Of a DNA stretch of 64,000 bases, positions 52,648 to 60,869 are shown in pieces. The stretch's first letter is position 1, and every line of letters begins with the position of its first letter. The notes beneath the pieces are model-generated. The model searched no databases and was not told the DNA's origin. It saw only the letters and a program-made list of their open reading frames with translations. The stretch comes from VRUE01 sp045805805. GTDB taxonomy: Bacteria > Actinomycetota > Thermoleophilia > Solirubrobacterales > 70-9. The position numbers and the translations under genes are program-made. Location: the NCBI GenBank assembly GCA_045805805.1, contig JBJMKO010000055.1:10139-74138 (forward strand), read 5' to 3'.

Positions 52648-53435
52648 CCCGGGCGCTTCTGCCCGCGAAGTCCGCCTTCGAGCAGGTGGGGGAAATGATG
52701 ATCCTCACCGCGAAGACGATCATCTCGGCAGTTCGGCCTCCCTATCCGTACGGCGAGGAGCTGGTCTGGCAGTTCCTCTTCGTGCTGAAGCTGTCCTGGT
52801 TCCCGCTGCTGATCTCGACTTTTGCCCTCAATCTCGGTGCGCCGGGCCTGCAGGCGGCGGGTGCCCTCTCGCTCTTTGGAGCGCTGGACCGGCTCGGCGG
52901 CTTCTTCGTGCTGACCGCGATTCGCTGGATCGGGCCGCTGGTGACCGCCATCGTCGTCGCCGGCGTGGCCGGCACCGCGATCACCGCCGACCTCGGCGCC
53001 CGCAAGATCCGCGAGGAGCTCGACGCCCTTCAGGTTCTCGGCGTCGATCCGATCAAGAACCTGGTCGTGCCGCGCTTCATCGCCCTGATAGTCGTCACCA
53101 GCCTGCTCGACATCTTCGCCATCGTCTTCGGGCTCTCCGCCGGCATAGCTGCCGAGCTGCTCTACAAGCAGTCGCTCGGCGGCTTCTTCGCGACGCTCTT
53201 CTCCAACGCCTCGGTGACCGATCTCTGGGGCTCGCTGCTGATGTGCATGATGTTCGGCGCGATCATCGCGGTCGTCTGCTCCTTCAAGGGCATGACCGCG
53301 TCCGGCGGTGCCGCGGGCGTGGGCCGCGCGGTGAACCAGGCGGTGGTGATCGCCATCGTCGCGTCCTTCTTCTTTCAGTTCGTCTTCTCCGCGATTCTGC
53401 TCGCCACCAATCCCGAACTGCAGACGATCCGGTGA
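52629..53435 (+). CDS. MlaE/YrbE-type ABC lipid permease A
   Basis: The 268-aa protein is a permease of the Mla/Mce family, which moves lipids or sterols across the cell envelope. It has five or six helices and the family phrases GPLVTAIVVAGVAGTAITADLGARKIREELDALQVLGVDPIKNLVVPRFIAL and FGAIIAVVCSFKGMTASGGAAGVGRAVNQAVV (EQ-loop-like contact to the ATPase). The start is GTG inside the GntR gene. It overlaps the second permease gene by 4 nt. No MCE substrate-binding gene or ATPase gene is in the window. Confidence 0.9.
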   Translation: MAGEVVTRALLPAKSAFEQVGEMMILTAKTIISAVRPPYPYGEELVWQFLFVLKLSWFPLLISTFALNLGAPGLQAAGALSLFGALDRLGGFFVLTAIRWIGPLVTAIVVAGVAGTAITADLGARKIREELDALQVLGVDPIKNLVVPRFIALIVVTSLLDIFAIVFGLSAGIAAELLYKQSLGGFFATLFSNASVTDLWGSLLMCMMFGAIIAVVCSFKGMTASGGAAGVGRAVNQAVVIAIVASFFFQFVFSAILLATNPELQTIR

Positions 53436-54229
53436 TCGGCTGGCTCGACGTCCCCCGCGGCTGGCTCGACGCCTTCGGGGAGATCGCCCGCTTCGGCTCG
53501 CGCATGGCCGGCCTCGTCTACAGCGGTCGCGTCCTGCGCTTCTACGGCGAGAGCCTGCGTCAGGCGGGCATCCTGATCCTCGGCTCGGCGATGATCATCT
53601 GGGCCTTCGTCTTCATCCTCGGCCTCCAGTGCGGCCTGCAGGGCGCCTACTTCTTCCGTGCCCAGGGCGCCCCTGCCTACGCCGGTCTGTTCTCGGCCTG
53701 GTGCGATCTCCGCGAGGCCCTGCCCTACGCCTTCGGCTACATCCTCTCGGCCAAGGTCGGCACCGGGATCGTCGCCGAGCTGGGCGCGATGCGGATCTCC
53801 GACGAGATCGACGCGCTCGAGGTGATGGGGATCCCGCCGGTCACCTTCCTCTGCGCGACCCGCCTGCTCGGGGCGTGGATTGCTCTTCCTTTCATGTACC
53901 TGGTCGGAATCGGGGTCATGTATTCAGCCAGCTACCTCTCGGTGGTCCAGCAGGTCGGCGACGTCTCCTCGGGCGGCTTCCTGCTGATCTTCTGGATGTT
54001 CCAGAACCCCGGCGATCTTCTTTTCAGCCTGATCAAGGGCATGTTCATGGCGACTGCCATAGTCATGGTCGGCTGCTACTACGGCTACACGGCGTCGGGA
54101 GGCCCGGTCGGCGTCGGCACCGCCACCGCGCAGTCGATGGCGGTCAACATCGTCATCGTCCACATCATCGGCATGCTCGGCACCGTGATCTTCTGGGGCT
54201 CGACCCCCCGCGCCCCGATAGGCGGCTGA
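53432..54229 (+). CDS. MlaE/YrbE-type ABC lipid permease B
   Basis: The 265-aa partner of the preceding permease starts at GTG, overlapping its stop. Family features: LILGSAMIIWAFVFILGLQCGLQGAYFFRAQGAPAYAGLFSAWCDLREALPYAFGYILSAKVGTGIVAELGAMRISDEIDALEVMGIPP and FSLIKGMFMATAIVMVGCYYGYTASGGPVGVGTATAQSM. The A-B pair matches YrbEA/YrbEB of actinobacterial mce operons, but mce genes do not follow; the next gene is convergent. Confidence 0.9.
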   Translation: MIGWLDVPRGWLDAFGEIARFGSRMAGLVYSGRVLRFYGESLRQAGILILGSAMIIWAFVFILGLQCGLQGAYFFRAQGAPAYAGLFSAWCDLREALPYAFGYILSAKVGTGIVAELGAMRISDEIDALEVMGIPPVTFLCATRLLGAWIALPFMYLVGIGVMYSASYLSVVQQVGDVSSGGFLLIFWMFQNPGDLLFSLIKGMFMATAIVMVGCYYGYTASGGPVGVGTATAQSMAVNIVIVHIIGMLGTVIFWGSTPRAPIGG

Positions 54230-54233
54230 ACGC

Positions 54234-54288
54234 CCCGCCCACGGGCCTCGAAGTAGAGATATAGATCGCTTTGGTCCCCGTCGGCGGG
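54234..54288. terminator. hairpin between convergent genes
   Basis: CCCGCCCACGGG (54234-54245) pairs with CCCGTCGGCGGG (54277-54288) with one mismatch, around a 31-nt A/T-richer loop (GATATAGATC). It separates the permease and lysyl-oxidase-like genes. Confidence 0.5.
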
Positions 54289-54291
54289 TGA

Positions 54292-55053
54292 TTAGCAGCC
54301 GCTGTCGCCTCTGAAGGGGAGGTGGACCAGGCGGCGGGAGGTGTTGTCGCGCTCGTTGGACTCGTAGAGCAGGTTGTGGGGGTCTGCGCGCATGACGAAG
54401 GCGAAGCAGCCGCGCAGGCCCTTGACCGGGATCCACTGCTTGGAGTAGCCGGCGGGGTAGATGTCAGACCAGCCGACCGAGGTGCCGAGGGTGACCCGGT
54501 CCTGAAACGGGTCCTGGTTGCAGCCGGGGTAGTGGGGAGAGCCGGGCGAGCGCCGACCCGGGCGCGTCCGCTCGAGGTCGCGCAGGCAGTAGTTGAGCTT
54601 GGGGCCGATGCGGACGCGGCGCAGGAGCCGGTGGTGGCGGTCGACCGACCAGAGCTCGAAGCGGGCCAGCTGGTGGACCTTCCAGTAGCGCCCGCCGAAG
54701 TAGGCGCCGACGTCGGTGAAGCGCAGCGAGGCCCGTGTGCGCAGGTCGACGTGGCCGCCCCCGGCCCGGTAGATCCGCTGGTTGACCCGCATCGAGCGGC
54801 GGCCGTTGCGCCGGCCGCGCAGCTCCATCGGCCCGCGCCCCCGGCTGCGCACGTCGCTGGTCGCGCGCAGCAGGACCCGCCCGCCGCCGCTCTGGAGGTA
54901 GAGATCGGACGGCGCTCCGATGCGCAGGTTGGGGCAGAGCAGGTGCGCTGAGCCGGGCCCGGTGCAGGGATCGGCCGCACCTGCGCTCGTCGCCGATGAG
55001 GCGAGCGCGAGCAGGGAGATTGTCACCGTTAGTAGCGACGAGCGGGCTCTCAT
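54292..55053 (-). CDS. secreted lysyl-oxidase-like protein
   Basis: The 253-aa protein has an N-terminal signal peptide (basic MRAR, hydrophobic core, SAGA-AD cleavage region). The mature part resembles bacterial lysyl-oxidase-family proteins: CPNLRI at the start, GAYFGGRYWKVHQLARFELW, LNYCLRDLERT, SVGWSDIYPAGYSKQWIPVKGLRGCFAFVMRADPHNLLYESNERDNTSRRLVHLPF. Only one His remains where copper-binding members have several, so catalysis is doubtful. Cys pairs probably form disulfides outside the cell. TAGCCT is 8 nt before the ATG. Confidence 0.7.
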   Translation of the reverse strand: MRARSSLLTVTISLLALASSATSAGAADPCTGPGSAHLLCPNLRIGAPSDLYLQSGGGRVLLRATSDVRSRGRGPMELRGRRNGRRSMRVNQRIYRAGGGHVDLRTRASLRFTDVGAYFGGRYWKVHQLARFELWSVDRHHRLLRRVRIGPKLNYCLRDLERTRPGRRSPGSPHYPGCNQDPFQDRVTLGTSVGWSDIYPAGYSKQWIPVKGLRGCFAFVMRADPHNLLYESNERDNTSRRLVHLPFRGDSGC

Positions 55054-55061
55054 GCCGCCCC

Positions 55062-55087
55062 AGGCTATCCCTGTCCGTTGCTATCGT
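55062..55087. promoter_or_regulatory. divergent leaderless promoters
   Basis: TAGCCT (minus, 55067-55062) lies 8 nt before the lysyl-oxidase-like ATG, and TATCGT (plus, 55082-55087) lies 10 nt before the glyA GTG. Confidence 0.35.
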
Positions 55088-55097
55088 CGCCCGAACC

Positions 55098-56378
55098 GTG
55101 AGCGAGCTTCCCGAGAACTTCCAAACCGCCCCTTTGGCCGAGGTCGATCCGGCGATCGCCGCCGTGCTCGAGGGCGAGCTGCGGCGCCAGCAGGGCACGC
55201 TGGAGATGATCGCTTCGGAGAACTTCGTGCCGCAGGCGGTGCTCGACGCGGTCGGCTCGGTGTTGACCAACAAGTACGCCGAGGGCTATCCCGGGCGGCG
55301 CTATTACGGTGGGTGCGAGGAGGTCGACGTCGCCGAGCAGCTGGCGATCGACCGCGCCAGGGAGCTATTCGGCGCCGAGCACGCCAACGTCCAGGCCCAC
55401 GCTGGCGCCCAGGCCAACAACGCCGCCTACATGGCGCTGATCGAGCCGGGCGACACGATCATGGGCCTGGCGCTCGACCACGGCGGCCACCTCACCCACG
55501 GGATGAAGATCAACGTCTCGGGCAAGCTCTACGACATCGTCGCCTACCACGTCGGCCGCGACGACCTGCGCGTCGACATGGAGGAGGTCGAGCGGCTCGC
55601 CGCCGAGCACAGGCCGAAGCTGATCGTCGCCGGCTGGTCGGCCTACCCGCGCCAGCTCGACTTCGCCGCCTTCCGCGCGATCGCCGACTCGGTCGGCGCC
55701 AAGCTGATGGTCGACATGGCCCACTTCGCCGGCCTTGTCGCCGCCGGCGAGCACCCCAACCCGGTGCCGTACGCCGACGTGGTGACGACGACGATCCACA
55801 AGACCCTCTGCGGGCCGCGCAGCGGCATGATCCTCAGCAAAGAGGAGCACGCGAAGGCGATCGACAAAGCGATCTTCCCCGGCCAGCAGGGCGGGCCGTT
55901 GATGCACACGATCGCCGCCAAGGCCGTCGCCCTGCGGATCGCCGCCAGCGAGCAGTTTCGCGCCCGCCAGCGCCAGACGATCGCCAACGCGCAGGCGTTC
56001 GCGGCCGGGCTGGAAACCGATGGCGTCCCGGTGCTGACCGGTGGCACCGACGTCCACCTCGTCCTCGTCGACCTGACGCCGACCGGCCTCGACGGCCAGG
56101 CCGCCGAGGACCGGCTGGAGGCCGTCGGCATCACCGTCAACCGCAACGCGATCCCCTTCGACCCGAGGCCGCCGATGAACCCCTCCGGGCTGCGGATCGG
56201 CACCCCGGCGCTGACCACCCGCGGCCTCGTCGAGGACGACATGACCGAGATCGCCTCGGTGATCGCCACCGCCCTCTCCGATGACTTCGATGCCCGCAAG
56301 GACACCCTCGCCGAGCGAACCCGCGCCCTGATGGACCGCTGCCCCCTGTACCCGCAGCTGTCGCCGGCCTCTGTCTGA
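55098..56378 (+). CDS. glyA: serine hydroxymethyltransferase
   Basis: This PLP enzyme interconverts serine and glycine with tetrahydrofolate, supplying one-carbon units. The 426-aa protein shows TLEMIASENFVPQAVLDAVGSVLTNKYAEGYPGRRYYGGCEEVD, HAGAQANNAAYMALI, MVDMAHFAGLVAAGEHPNPVPYADVVTTTIHKTLCGPRSG with the PLP-binding Lys235, and GLRIGTPALTTRG. The GTG at 55098 gives the family N-terminus. It is a single-gene unit. Confidence 0.97.
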   Translation: MSELPENFQTAPLAEVDPAIAAVLEGELRRQQGTLEMIASENFVPQAVLDAVGSVLTNKYAEGYPGRRYYGGCEEVDVAEQLAIDRARELFGAEHANVQAHAGAQANNAAYMALIEPGDTIMGLALDHGGHLTHGMKINVSGKLYDIVAYHVGRDDLRVDMEEVERLAAEHRPKLIVAGWSAYPRQLDFAAFRAIADSVGAKLMVDMAHFAGLVAAGEHPNPVPYADVVTTTIHKTLCGPRSGMILSKEEHAKAIDKAIFPGQQGGPLMHTIAAKAVALRIAASEQFRARQRQTIANAQAFAAGLETDGVPVLTGGTDVHLVLVDLTPTGLDGQAAEDRLEAVGITVNRNAIPFDPRPPMNPSGLRIGTPALTTRGLVEDDMTEIASVIATALSDDFDARKDTLAERTRALMDRCPLYPQLSPASV

Positions 56379-56483
56379 CTCGGCTCCTCTCCGACCCTGG
56401 CCGCGAGGGATGCTTGATTTGGGCCTTGTGTCAAATGCTTAACTATTTACAACTATTCATAAAGATGAGAGCATGCTGGCGTC
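56379..56483 (+). promoter_or_regulatory. A/T-rich promoter region
   Basis: The stretch 56430-56465 is the most A/T-rich in this part of the window (CTTAACTATTTACAACTATT and following CATAAAG). It likely holds the promoter of the next gene, with possible -10 TATTCA near 56454. No clear operator is seen. Confidence 0.35.
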
Positions 56484-58136
56484 TTGCGCCGGATCGTCAA
56501 GCTCCAGGTCGTCACTCTGGTCGCCCTTGCCGTGTTCTGCTCGGTGCCGTTCTCTGCTTCGGCCGCCGGGGCCAAGGCAGTCCATTGCAACGGCGTGACA
56601 GTGTCCAGCGGCAAGCTGGAGATCGGCGGCGTTCTCTCCAATGCCGAAGATTTGGAAGGTGCGCTGCGGGTCAAAGCGACGAGAGCGGGGCGCAAGCCGT
56701 ATTTCCTGCCGAGGGGCGATCTCGTCTCGGAAGCCTCGATCGTGCACCGGATCGGGCCGGGACATCTGAAGATCGCCAACCTCGTCGAAACGACGCTGCC
56801 GTTCGACCCGAAGAAGGACAAGGGACGATGGCGGACGATTCCGGTCGCGGTCAAGGACGTTCACTTTGCGGGTGAATACGAGGGAAGGCTCGAACTTGGG
56901 AGCGGGGGCTGCAAGGTGGACCTCAGCGTCCTCGTCGTGGGCGCGGCCGAAATCAGCCTGGTCGGAACCGGCGAAAAGGCGGTAAAGCTGAAGTTTGCGC
57001 GATGCCGCTATCTCACCTGCGGCCTGGATGACTTCCTCGCCTTCTTCAACTCCCCGGCCAGCCGTCGCAATCAGGTCGAAGTACAGGTTGACAACGCCTC
57101 TCAGGCTCCCGCGGAAGTGACGGCTGTGCAGGCGGCCCTGAACAGCGATGCCGGAGAGGAGATAGTCCCGGAATCCGCATTCAAGCCTCCCCCCACGCCC
57201 TTCACGCTTCCGCCTCAGCACGCAGAGGCGCTGCCGCCGATCGGGATCGACCGGGGTGAGATCGCTCCCGGGCATTACACCGGCGCGATCTATCTCACCG
57301 TCGCTGGAGCCGAGAAACGGATCGGCCTTCCATTTGAGCTCGATATGAAGGACGGTCCGTTCTGGGCGATCGTCATCCTCCTCGCCGCGCTCCTGGTCCA
57401 GCTTGGGCAGATGTTGGCGACCCGCACGCAGCCGCGTAAGCAGGAGCTGCGCGAAGTCAACGCGGCGCGCAAGAAAGCCAAGACGAAGTTGGGTGAAGAA
57501 GCGGATATCTTCGAGGACCGCCTCAGCAAGGCCCATGACATGGCGCTTGGCGGCGAGCTCGACGACGCGAAGGCTGCCTGCAAGGCGATCGAAGAGGACG
57601 TACCTCGGGTTGAAGCGGCGCTGGAGCTCGAAGCCAAGGCGAAAGTGAAGGTCGCTGAGCTGCCAGACGACGTCAAGGCGCTGCTGGCGCAATTCCGAGC
57701 GGCGATCGAAAGCGGTGACGGCACTGCCAACTCCCGCTTGACCGATCTCCGGACGGCGGTTTCCAAGTTGGGAAAAACCGGCGATGGCAAGCCGGCGGAG
57801 GCTTCGAAGGGCCCCCTCAGCCGCCGCGCTCGTCCCGGCCGGCGCATTCGGGGTGGCCCGAAGGCCGGCAATGGATCGGCCGACCCGCTTGCATCAGCGT
57901 GGGCGAAGGTCTCCGGGGCCGCCCGCTGGGCCAGCATCTATGTGCTGCCGTGGCTGCTGCGCACGGTCCTCGTCGGGGCGTTCCTCTTGACCGGGCTGAA
58001 AGAGCTGTATTTCTCCAACGCCACCTTCGGCGCGCAGGAGGTGGTCGACTACGGGGCGCTCTTCCTCTGGGGCCTGACGACGGCCGGCCTCAACACGGTG
58101 CTGGGGAAAATCGTGCCGGGGGCGGGGAAGGAATAG
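56484..58136 (+). CDS. exported membrane protein of unknown function
   Basis: The 550-aa product from TTG has a signal peptide (RRIVKLQVVTLVALAVFCSVPFSASAAGA). An extracytoplasmic region (about 28-285) with two Cys pairs and beta-rich, immunoglobulin-like composition follows. Then come a transmembrane helix (about 294-312), a cytoplasmic coiled coil (about 320-420), a basic linker and two further helices (about 480-545). I do not recognise the family. The shape, an outer beta domain joined to an inner coiled coil, suggests a signalling or structural envelope protein. It has an A/T-rich upstream region unlike its neighbours. Confidence 0.75.
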   Translation: MRRIVKLQVVTLVALAVFCSVPFSASAAGAKAVHCNGVTVSSGKLEIGGVLSNAEDLEGALRVKATRAGRKPYFLPRGDLVSEASIVHRIGPGHLKIANLVETTLPFDPKKDKGRWRTIPVAVKDVHFAGEYEGRLELGSGGCKVDLSVLVVGAAEISLVGTGEKAVKLKFARCRYLTCGLDDFLAFFNSPASRRNQVEVQVDNASQAPAEVTAVQAALNSDAGEEIVPESAFKPPPTPFTLPPQHAEALPPIGIDRGEIAPGHYTGAIYLTVAGAEKRIGLPFELDMKDGPFWAIVILLAALLVQLGQMLATRTQPRKQELREVNAARKKAKTKLGEEADIFEDRLSKAHDMALGGELDDAKAACKAIEEDVPRVEAALELEAKAKVKVAELPDDVKALLAQFRAAIESGDGTANSRLTDLRTAVSKLGKTGDGKPAEASKGPLSRRARPGRRIRGGPKAGNGSADPLASAWAKVSGAARWASIYVLPWLLRTVLVGAFLLTGLKELYFSNATFGAQEVVDYGALFLWGLTTAGLNTVLGKIVPGAGKE

Positions 58137-58150
58137 GCGCTACATCCGGA

Positions 58151-58156
58151 TAGGGT
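58151..58156 (+). promoter_or_regulatory. -10 hexamer of leaderless promoter
   Basis: TAGGGT ends 6 nt before the ATG at 58163, in the same TAGGGTCGCG context as before the transporter gene at 39456. Confidence 0.4.
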
Positions 58157-58162
58157 CGCGGG

Positions 58163-59179
58163 ATGGTCGTCTGGGTCGATTGCACGGCGGCCGCGCACCC
58201 GCTGGTGCTGCGGCCGATCGTCGAGCGCCTGGAGGGGCACGGGCACGAGGTCTGGGTCACGACCCGCGAGTACGGACAGACGCTGGGGATCCTGGACCGG
58301 CTCGGCATCCTCTACACGGCGGTCGGCAGCCATGGCGGCGCCTCGCCACTGGGCAAGGGACGGGCGCTCGCCGGGCGCTCGGCGCGGTTGGCCAAAATCG
58401 TCTGGGAGCGTCGGCCTCAGCTCGCGCTCTCCCACGGCTCGGTCGATCTCGCCCTTGTCTCGTCCCTCTTTCGCATTCCCTCGGTGCAGATGCAGGACTA
58501 CGAGTTCGCGATCTGGCAGCGACAGATCGCCTTCCGGGCCGCGCGCCGGGTTCTCGTCCCCGACTCGATCCCGGTAGACCGGCTGAGGAAGGTCGGTGCC
58601 AGGGAGCGCAAGCTGGTCCGCTATCCCGGTCTCAAGGAGGAGTATTACCTGGCCGGCTTTGAGCCCGATCCGGCGGTGCTCGGCGAGCTGGGGCTCGACC
58701 GCGAGAAGGTCCTGGTCGTCGTCCGCCCGCCGCCGGAGACCTCCGAGTACCACGCCCACAACGACCTCTACGGCGAGACGATTCGGCACCTGGCAAGCGC
58801 GGACGACGTGCAGGCGGTGGTCATCCCGCGCACCGAGCGCCAGGCGACCGAGGTGCGGGCGATGAGCGCTGCCAACCTGATCGTCCCCGAGCGGGCGATC
58901 GACGCGCAGAGCCTGATCGCCTTCGCCGATCTCGTCGTCAGCGCGGGGGGGACGATGAACCGCGAGGCCGTCGCCCTCGGCACGCCGGTCTTCACCACCT
59001 TCGCCGGCCGCATGGGCGGGGTCGACGAGGCGCTGATCGCCGACGGTCGCCTCCAGGTCCTCACCTCTGTCGCCGAGCTTCCCCTGCGCAAGCGCAGCGC
59101 GCCGCCCGGCGTGCGCAATCCCCGCGACGCGGATCTGCTGGTCGAGGGCGTGCTCGGGGCTGTCGAGGGCGTCGAGTAG
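58163..59179 (+). CDS. DUF354 family protein
   Basis: The 338-aa protein has a GT-B-like architecture found in DUF354: VWVDCTAAAHPLVLRPIVERLEGHGHEVWVTTREYGQT, LALSHGSVDLALVSSLFRIPSVQMQDYEFA, VLVPDSIP, RYPGLKEEYYLAGFEPDP, VVRPPPETSEYH and a C-terminal VSAGGTMNREAVALGTPVFTTFAGRMGGVD. The family is thought to include polysaccharide-related glycosyltransferases, unproven. It lies just before the WecA-like gene, consistent with a role in envelope polysaccharide assembly. Confidence 0.85.
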   Translation: MVVWVDCTAAAHPLVLRPIVERLEGHGHEVWVTTREYGQTLGILDRLGILYTAVGSHGGASPLGKGRALAGRSARLAKIVWERRPQLALSHGSVDLALVSSLFRIPSVQMQDYEFAIWQRQIAFRAARRVLVPDSIPVDRLRKVGARERKLVRYPGLKEEYYLAGFEPDPAVLGELGLDREKVLVVVRPPPETSEYHAHNDLYGETIRHLASADDVQAVVIPRTERQATEVRAMSAANLIVPERAIDAQSLIAFADLVVSAGGTMNREAVALGTPVFTTFAGRMGGVDEALIADGRLQVLTSVAELPLRKRSAPPGVRNPRDADLLVEGVLGAVEGVE

Positions 59180-59215
59180 CCTGACTCGGCCCGCTCACCT
59201 CTTGGGCACCGCGAC

Positions 59216-60325
59216 ATGGCAGCGACCACCGAAGCCGTCCTCGCCTTCCTCCTAGCCGCCGCGATTGCCTGGCTGCTGGTTCCCTATGCCGAGCGGCTTG
59301 CCTTTCGGATCGGCGCGATCGACCTGCCGAAGGAGCGCGGCCTGCACGACCGGCCGATGCCGCGCCTCTCCGGCCTGGCGATCTTCGCTGGGATCGAGGT
59401 GGCGGGCTGGATCTGGCTGCCGAGCGACGGCGAGAGCCGCTCGATCCTGATCGGGGCGGCGGCGATCGCCGCGGTCGGGGTGATCGACGACGTGCGCGGC
59501 CTGCCGGCCCTGCCCAAGCTGCTCGGCCAGGTCGGTGCGGCGCTGATCCCGGTCCTCGCCGGCGTCCGTGTCGACGTCCTCACCCTGCCGTTCGTCGGCG
59601 GTTTCGAGCTCGGCTGGCTCGCCTACCCGCTGACCGTGATCGGAATCGTCGCCGTGGTCAACGTGATCAACTTCATCGACGGGGTCGACGGCCTCGCCGC
59701 CGGGGTCTGCACGATCGCCGCGATCGCCCTGGCGATCATCGCCCTCTCGCTGGAGCGAAACGCGGCCGGCGTGCTGGCGGCGTTGACCGCCGGCGGCGCC
59801 CTCGGCTTCCTCCGCCACGGCTTCCCGCCCGCCTCCAGCTTCATGGGGGACACCGGCTCCAACCTGCTCGGTTACCTGCTCGCCACCGCCTCGGTTCAGG
59901 GGGCGCTGAAGACCAACGCCGTCGTCGCCCTCGCCTTTCCGCTGGTGATCCTCGCCGTGCCGATCCTCGACACCGGCTTCGTCGTCGCCAAGCGGCTCAA
60001 GTACCGCCAGCCGATCTACCAGGCCGACAGCTGGCACTTCCACCACCGCATGGCCAACATCGGCTTCTCCCAGCGGCGCACGCTCGCCTACCTCTACGGC
60101 TGGACCCTGGCGCTGGCCGGGCTGGCCCTGGCCCTGCGCTTCGTCCCCTACAGCGACGACCACGGCCACTTCGACGCGCTCTGGACCGCGGTGATCGTCG
60201 CCTTCGGCCTGCTCGCCCTCGCCTCCAGCGTCTACCTGATCTACGTCCTGGAGATCCTCAAGCTCCGCCGCGGCCGGCTCAACCCCGAAACCGGCGAGTT
60301 CGAAGCGATCGAGCTCGAAGACTAA
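59216..60325 (+). CDS. wecA: undecaprenyl-phosphate GlcNAc-1-phosphate transferase
   Basis: WecA/TagO-family enzymes start lipid-linked polysaccharide synthesis by moving GlcNAc-1-phosphate to undecaprenyl phosphate. The 369-aa protein has about ten helices and the family motifs RGLHDRPMPRLSGLAIF, GVIDDVRGLPALPKLLGQ, NFIDGVDGLAAGV, FMGDTGSNLLGYLLA and the HIHH-like DSWHFHHRMANIGFSQR. In mycobacteria the rfe/wecA gene also lies directly upstream of the atp operon. It follows the DUF354 gene by 36 nt and is followed by a family S palindrome. Confidence 0.94.
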   Translation: MAATTEAVLAFLLAAAIAWLLVPYAERLAFRIGAIDLPKERGLHDRPMPRLSGLAIFAGIEVAGWIWLPSDGESRSILIGAAAIAAVGVIDDVRGLPALPKLLGQVGAALIPVLAGVRVDVLTLPFVGGFELGWLAYPLTVIGIVAVVNVINFIDGVDGLAAGVCTIAAIALAIIALSLERNAAGVLAALTAGGALGFLRHGFPPASSFMGDTGSNLLGYLLATASVQGALKTNAVVALAFPLVILAVPILDTGFVVAKRLKYRQPIYQADSWHFHHRMANIGFSQRRTLAYLYGWTLALAGLALALRFVPYSDDHGHFDALWTAVIVAFGLLALASSVYLIYVLEILKLRRGRLNPETGEFEAIELED

Positions 60326-60326
60326 T

Positions 60327-60376
60327 CTTCGTTGAAGCATTTGCCGGGTGGGGACCCCGGTAATCCTTCAACGAAG
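60327..60376. repeat. short palindrome after wecA (family S)
   Basis: CTTCGTTGAAG...GCCGGG (60327-60348) pairs with CCCCGGTAATCCTTCAACG and following AAG (60355-60376), with a few mismatches. The right arm is the exact reverse complement of the left arm of the palindrome at 16514. It may terminate wecA. Confidence 0.7.
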
Positions 60377-60452
60377 CCGCAGGCGACTTAGTAACAGATT
60401 GTAACAAGCCTCACGAACTGGCTCTAGAAAGCGGATCGTCGCCCGGTTCGGC

Positions 60453-60488
60453 TATAGTCGCGCGTCCGCCCGCCTGCCAAGACGGGCG
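60453..60488 (+). promoter_or_regulatory. atp operon promoter and leader hairpin
   Basis: TATAGT (60453-60458) is a good -10 element, 36 nt before the first ATG. Between them CGCCCG (60467-60472) and CGGGCG (60483-60488) form a hairpin followed by CATTTTATG, so the start codon sits right after a small stem and U-run. Two GTAACA direct repeats lie upstream (60391-60406). The hairpin could modulate expression of the operon. Confidence 0.45.
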
Positions 60489-60494
60489 CATTTT

Positions 60495-60869
60495 ATGTCT
60501 CCTCCCAAGTACGTCGACCTTCTGGTCATCGCCGCCGCCCTCGCCGTCTTCCTGATCGGCGGCCTGCCCATGCTCGGCTTCGCTGTCGGGGCCGGTGTCT
60601 GGCTTCTTCAGCGCGGCATCCAGATGCTCGCCGTGCGCCACGCCGACGCCGAACTGGCGGCCGGCAATCGCCAGCGGGCGATGGCAACGGTCGCCGTGTC
60701 AACCCTCGGCCGGGTCGGGCTGATGACGATCGCTGTGCTCTGCGCCGGGCTCGCCGAACGGGAGGCCGGCCTTGCGGCCGCGCTCCTCGTCCTGGTCCTC
60801 TTCACGGTCTGGATGGCCGCTCAGGGAGTCGCTCACCTCTTCGACGAACCGCAGGTGGGCAAGGCATGA
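60495..60869 (+). CDS. AtpI-like small membrane protein
   Basis: The 124-aa protein has four hydrophobic segments with a short polar middle loop (RHADAELAAGNRQRAMATVA). It occupies the position of AtpI/Rv1303 between wecA and atpB. AtpI-like proteins help assemble the c-ring; direct sequence similarity to AtpI is weak, so the call rests on location, length and topology. It overlaps atpB by 4 nt. Confidence 0.65.
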   Translation: MSPPKYVDLLVIAAALAVFLIGGLPMLGFAVGAGVWLLQRGIQMLAVRHADAELAAGNRQRAMATVAVSTLGRVGLMTIAVLCAGLAEREAGLAAALLVLVLFTVWMAAQGVAHLFDEPQVGKA

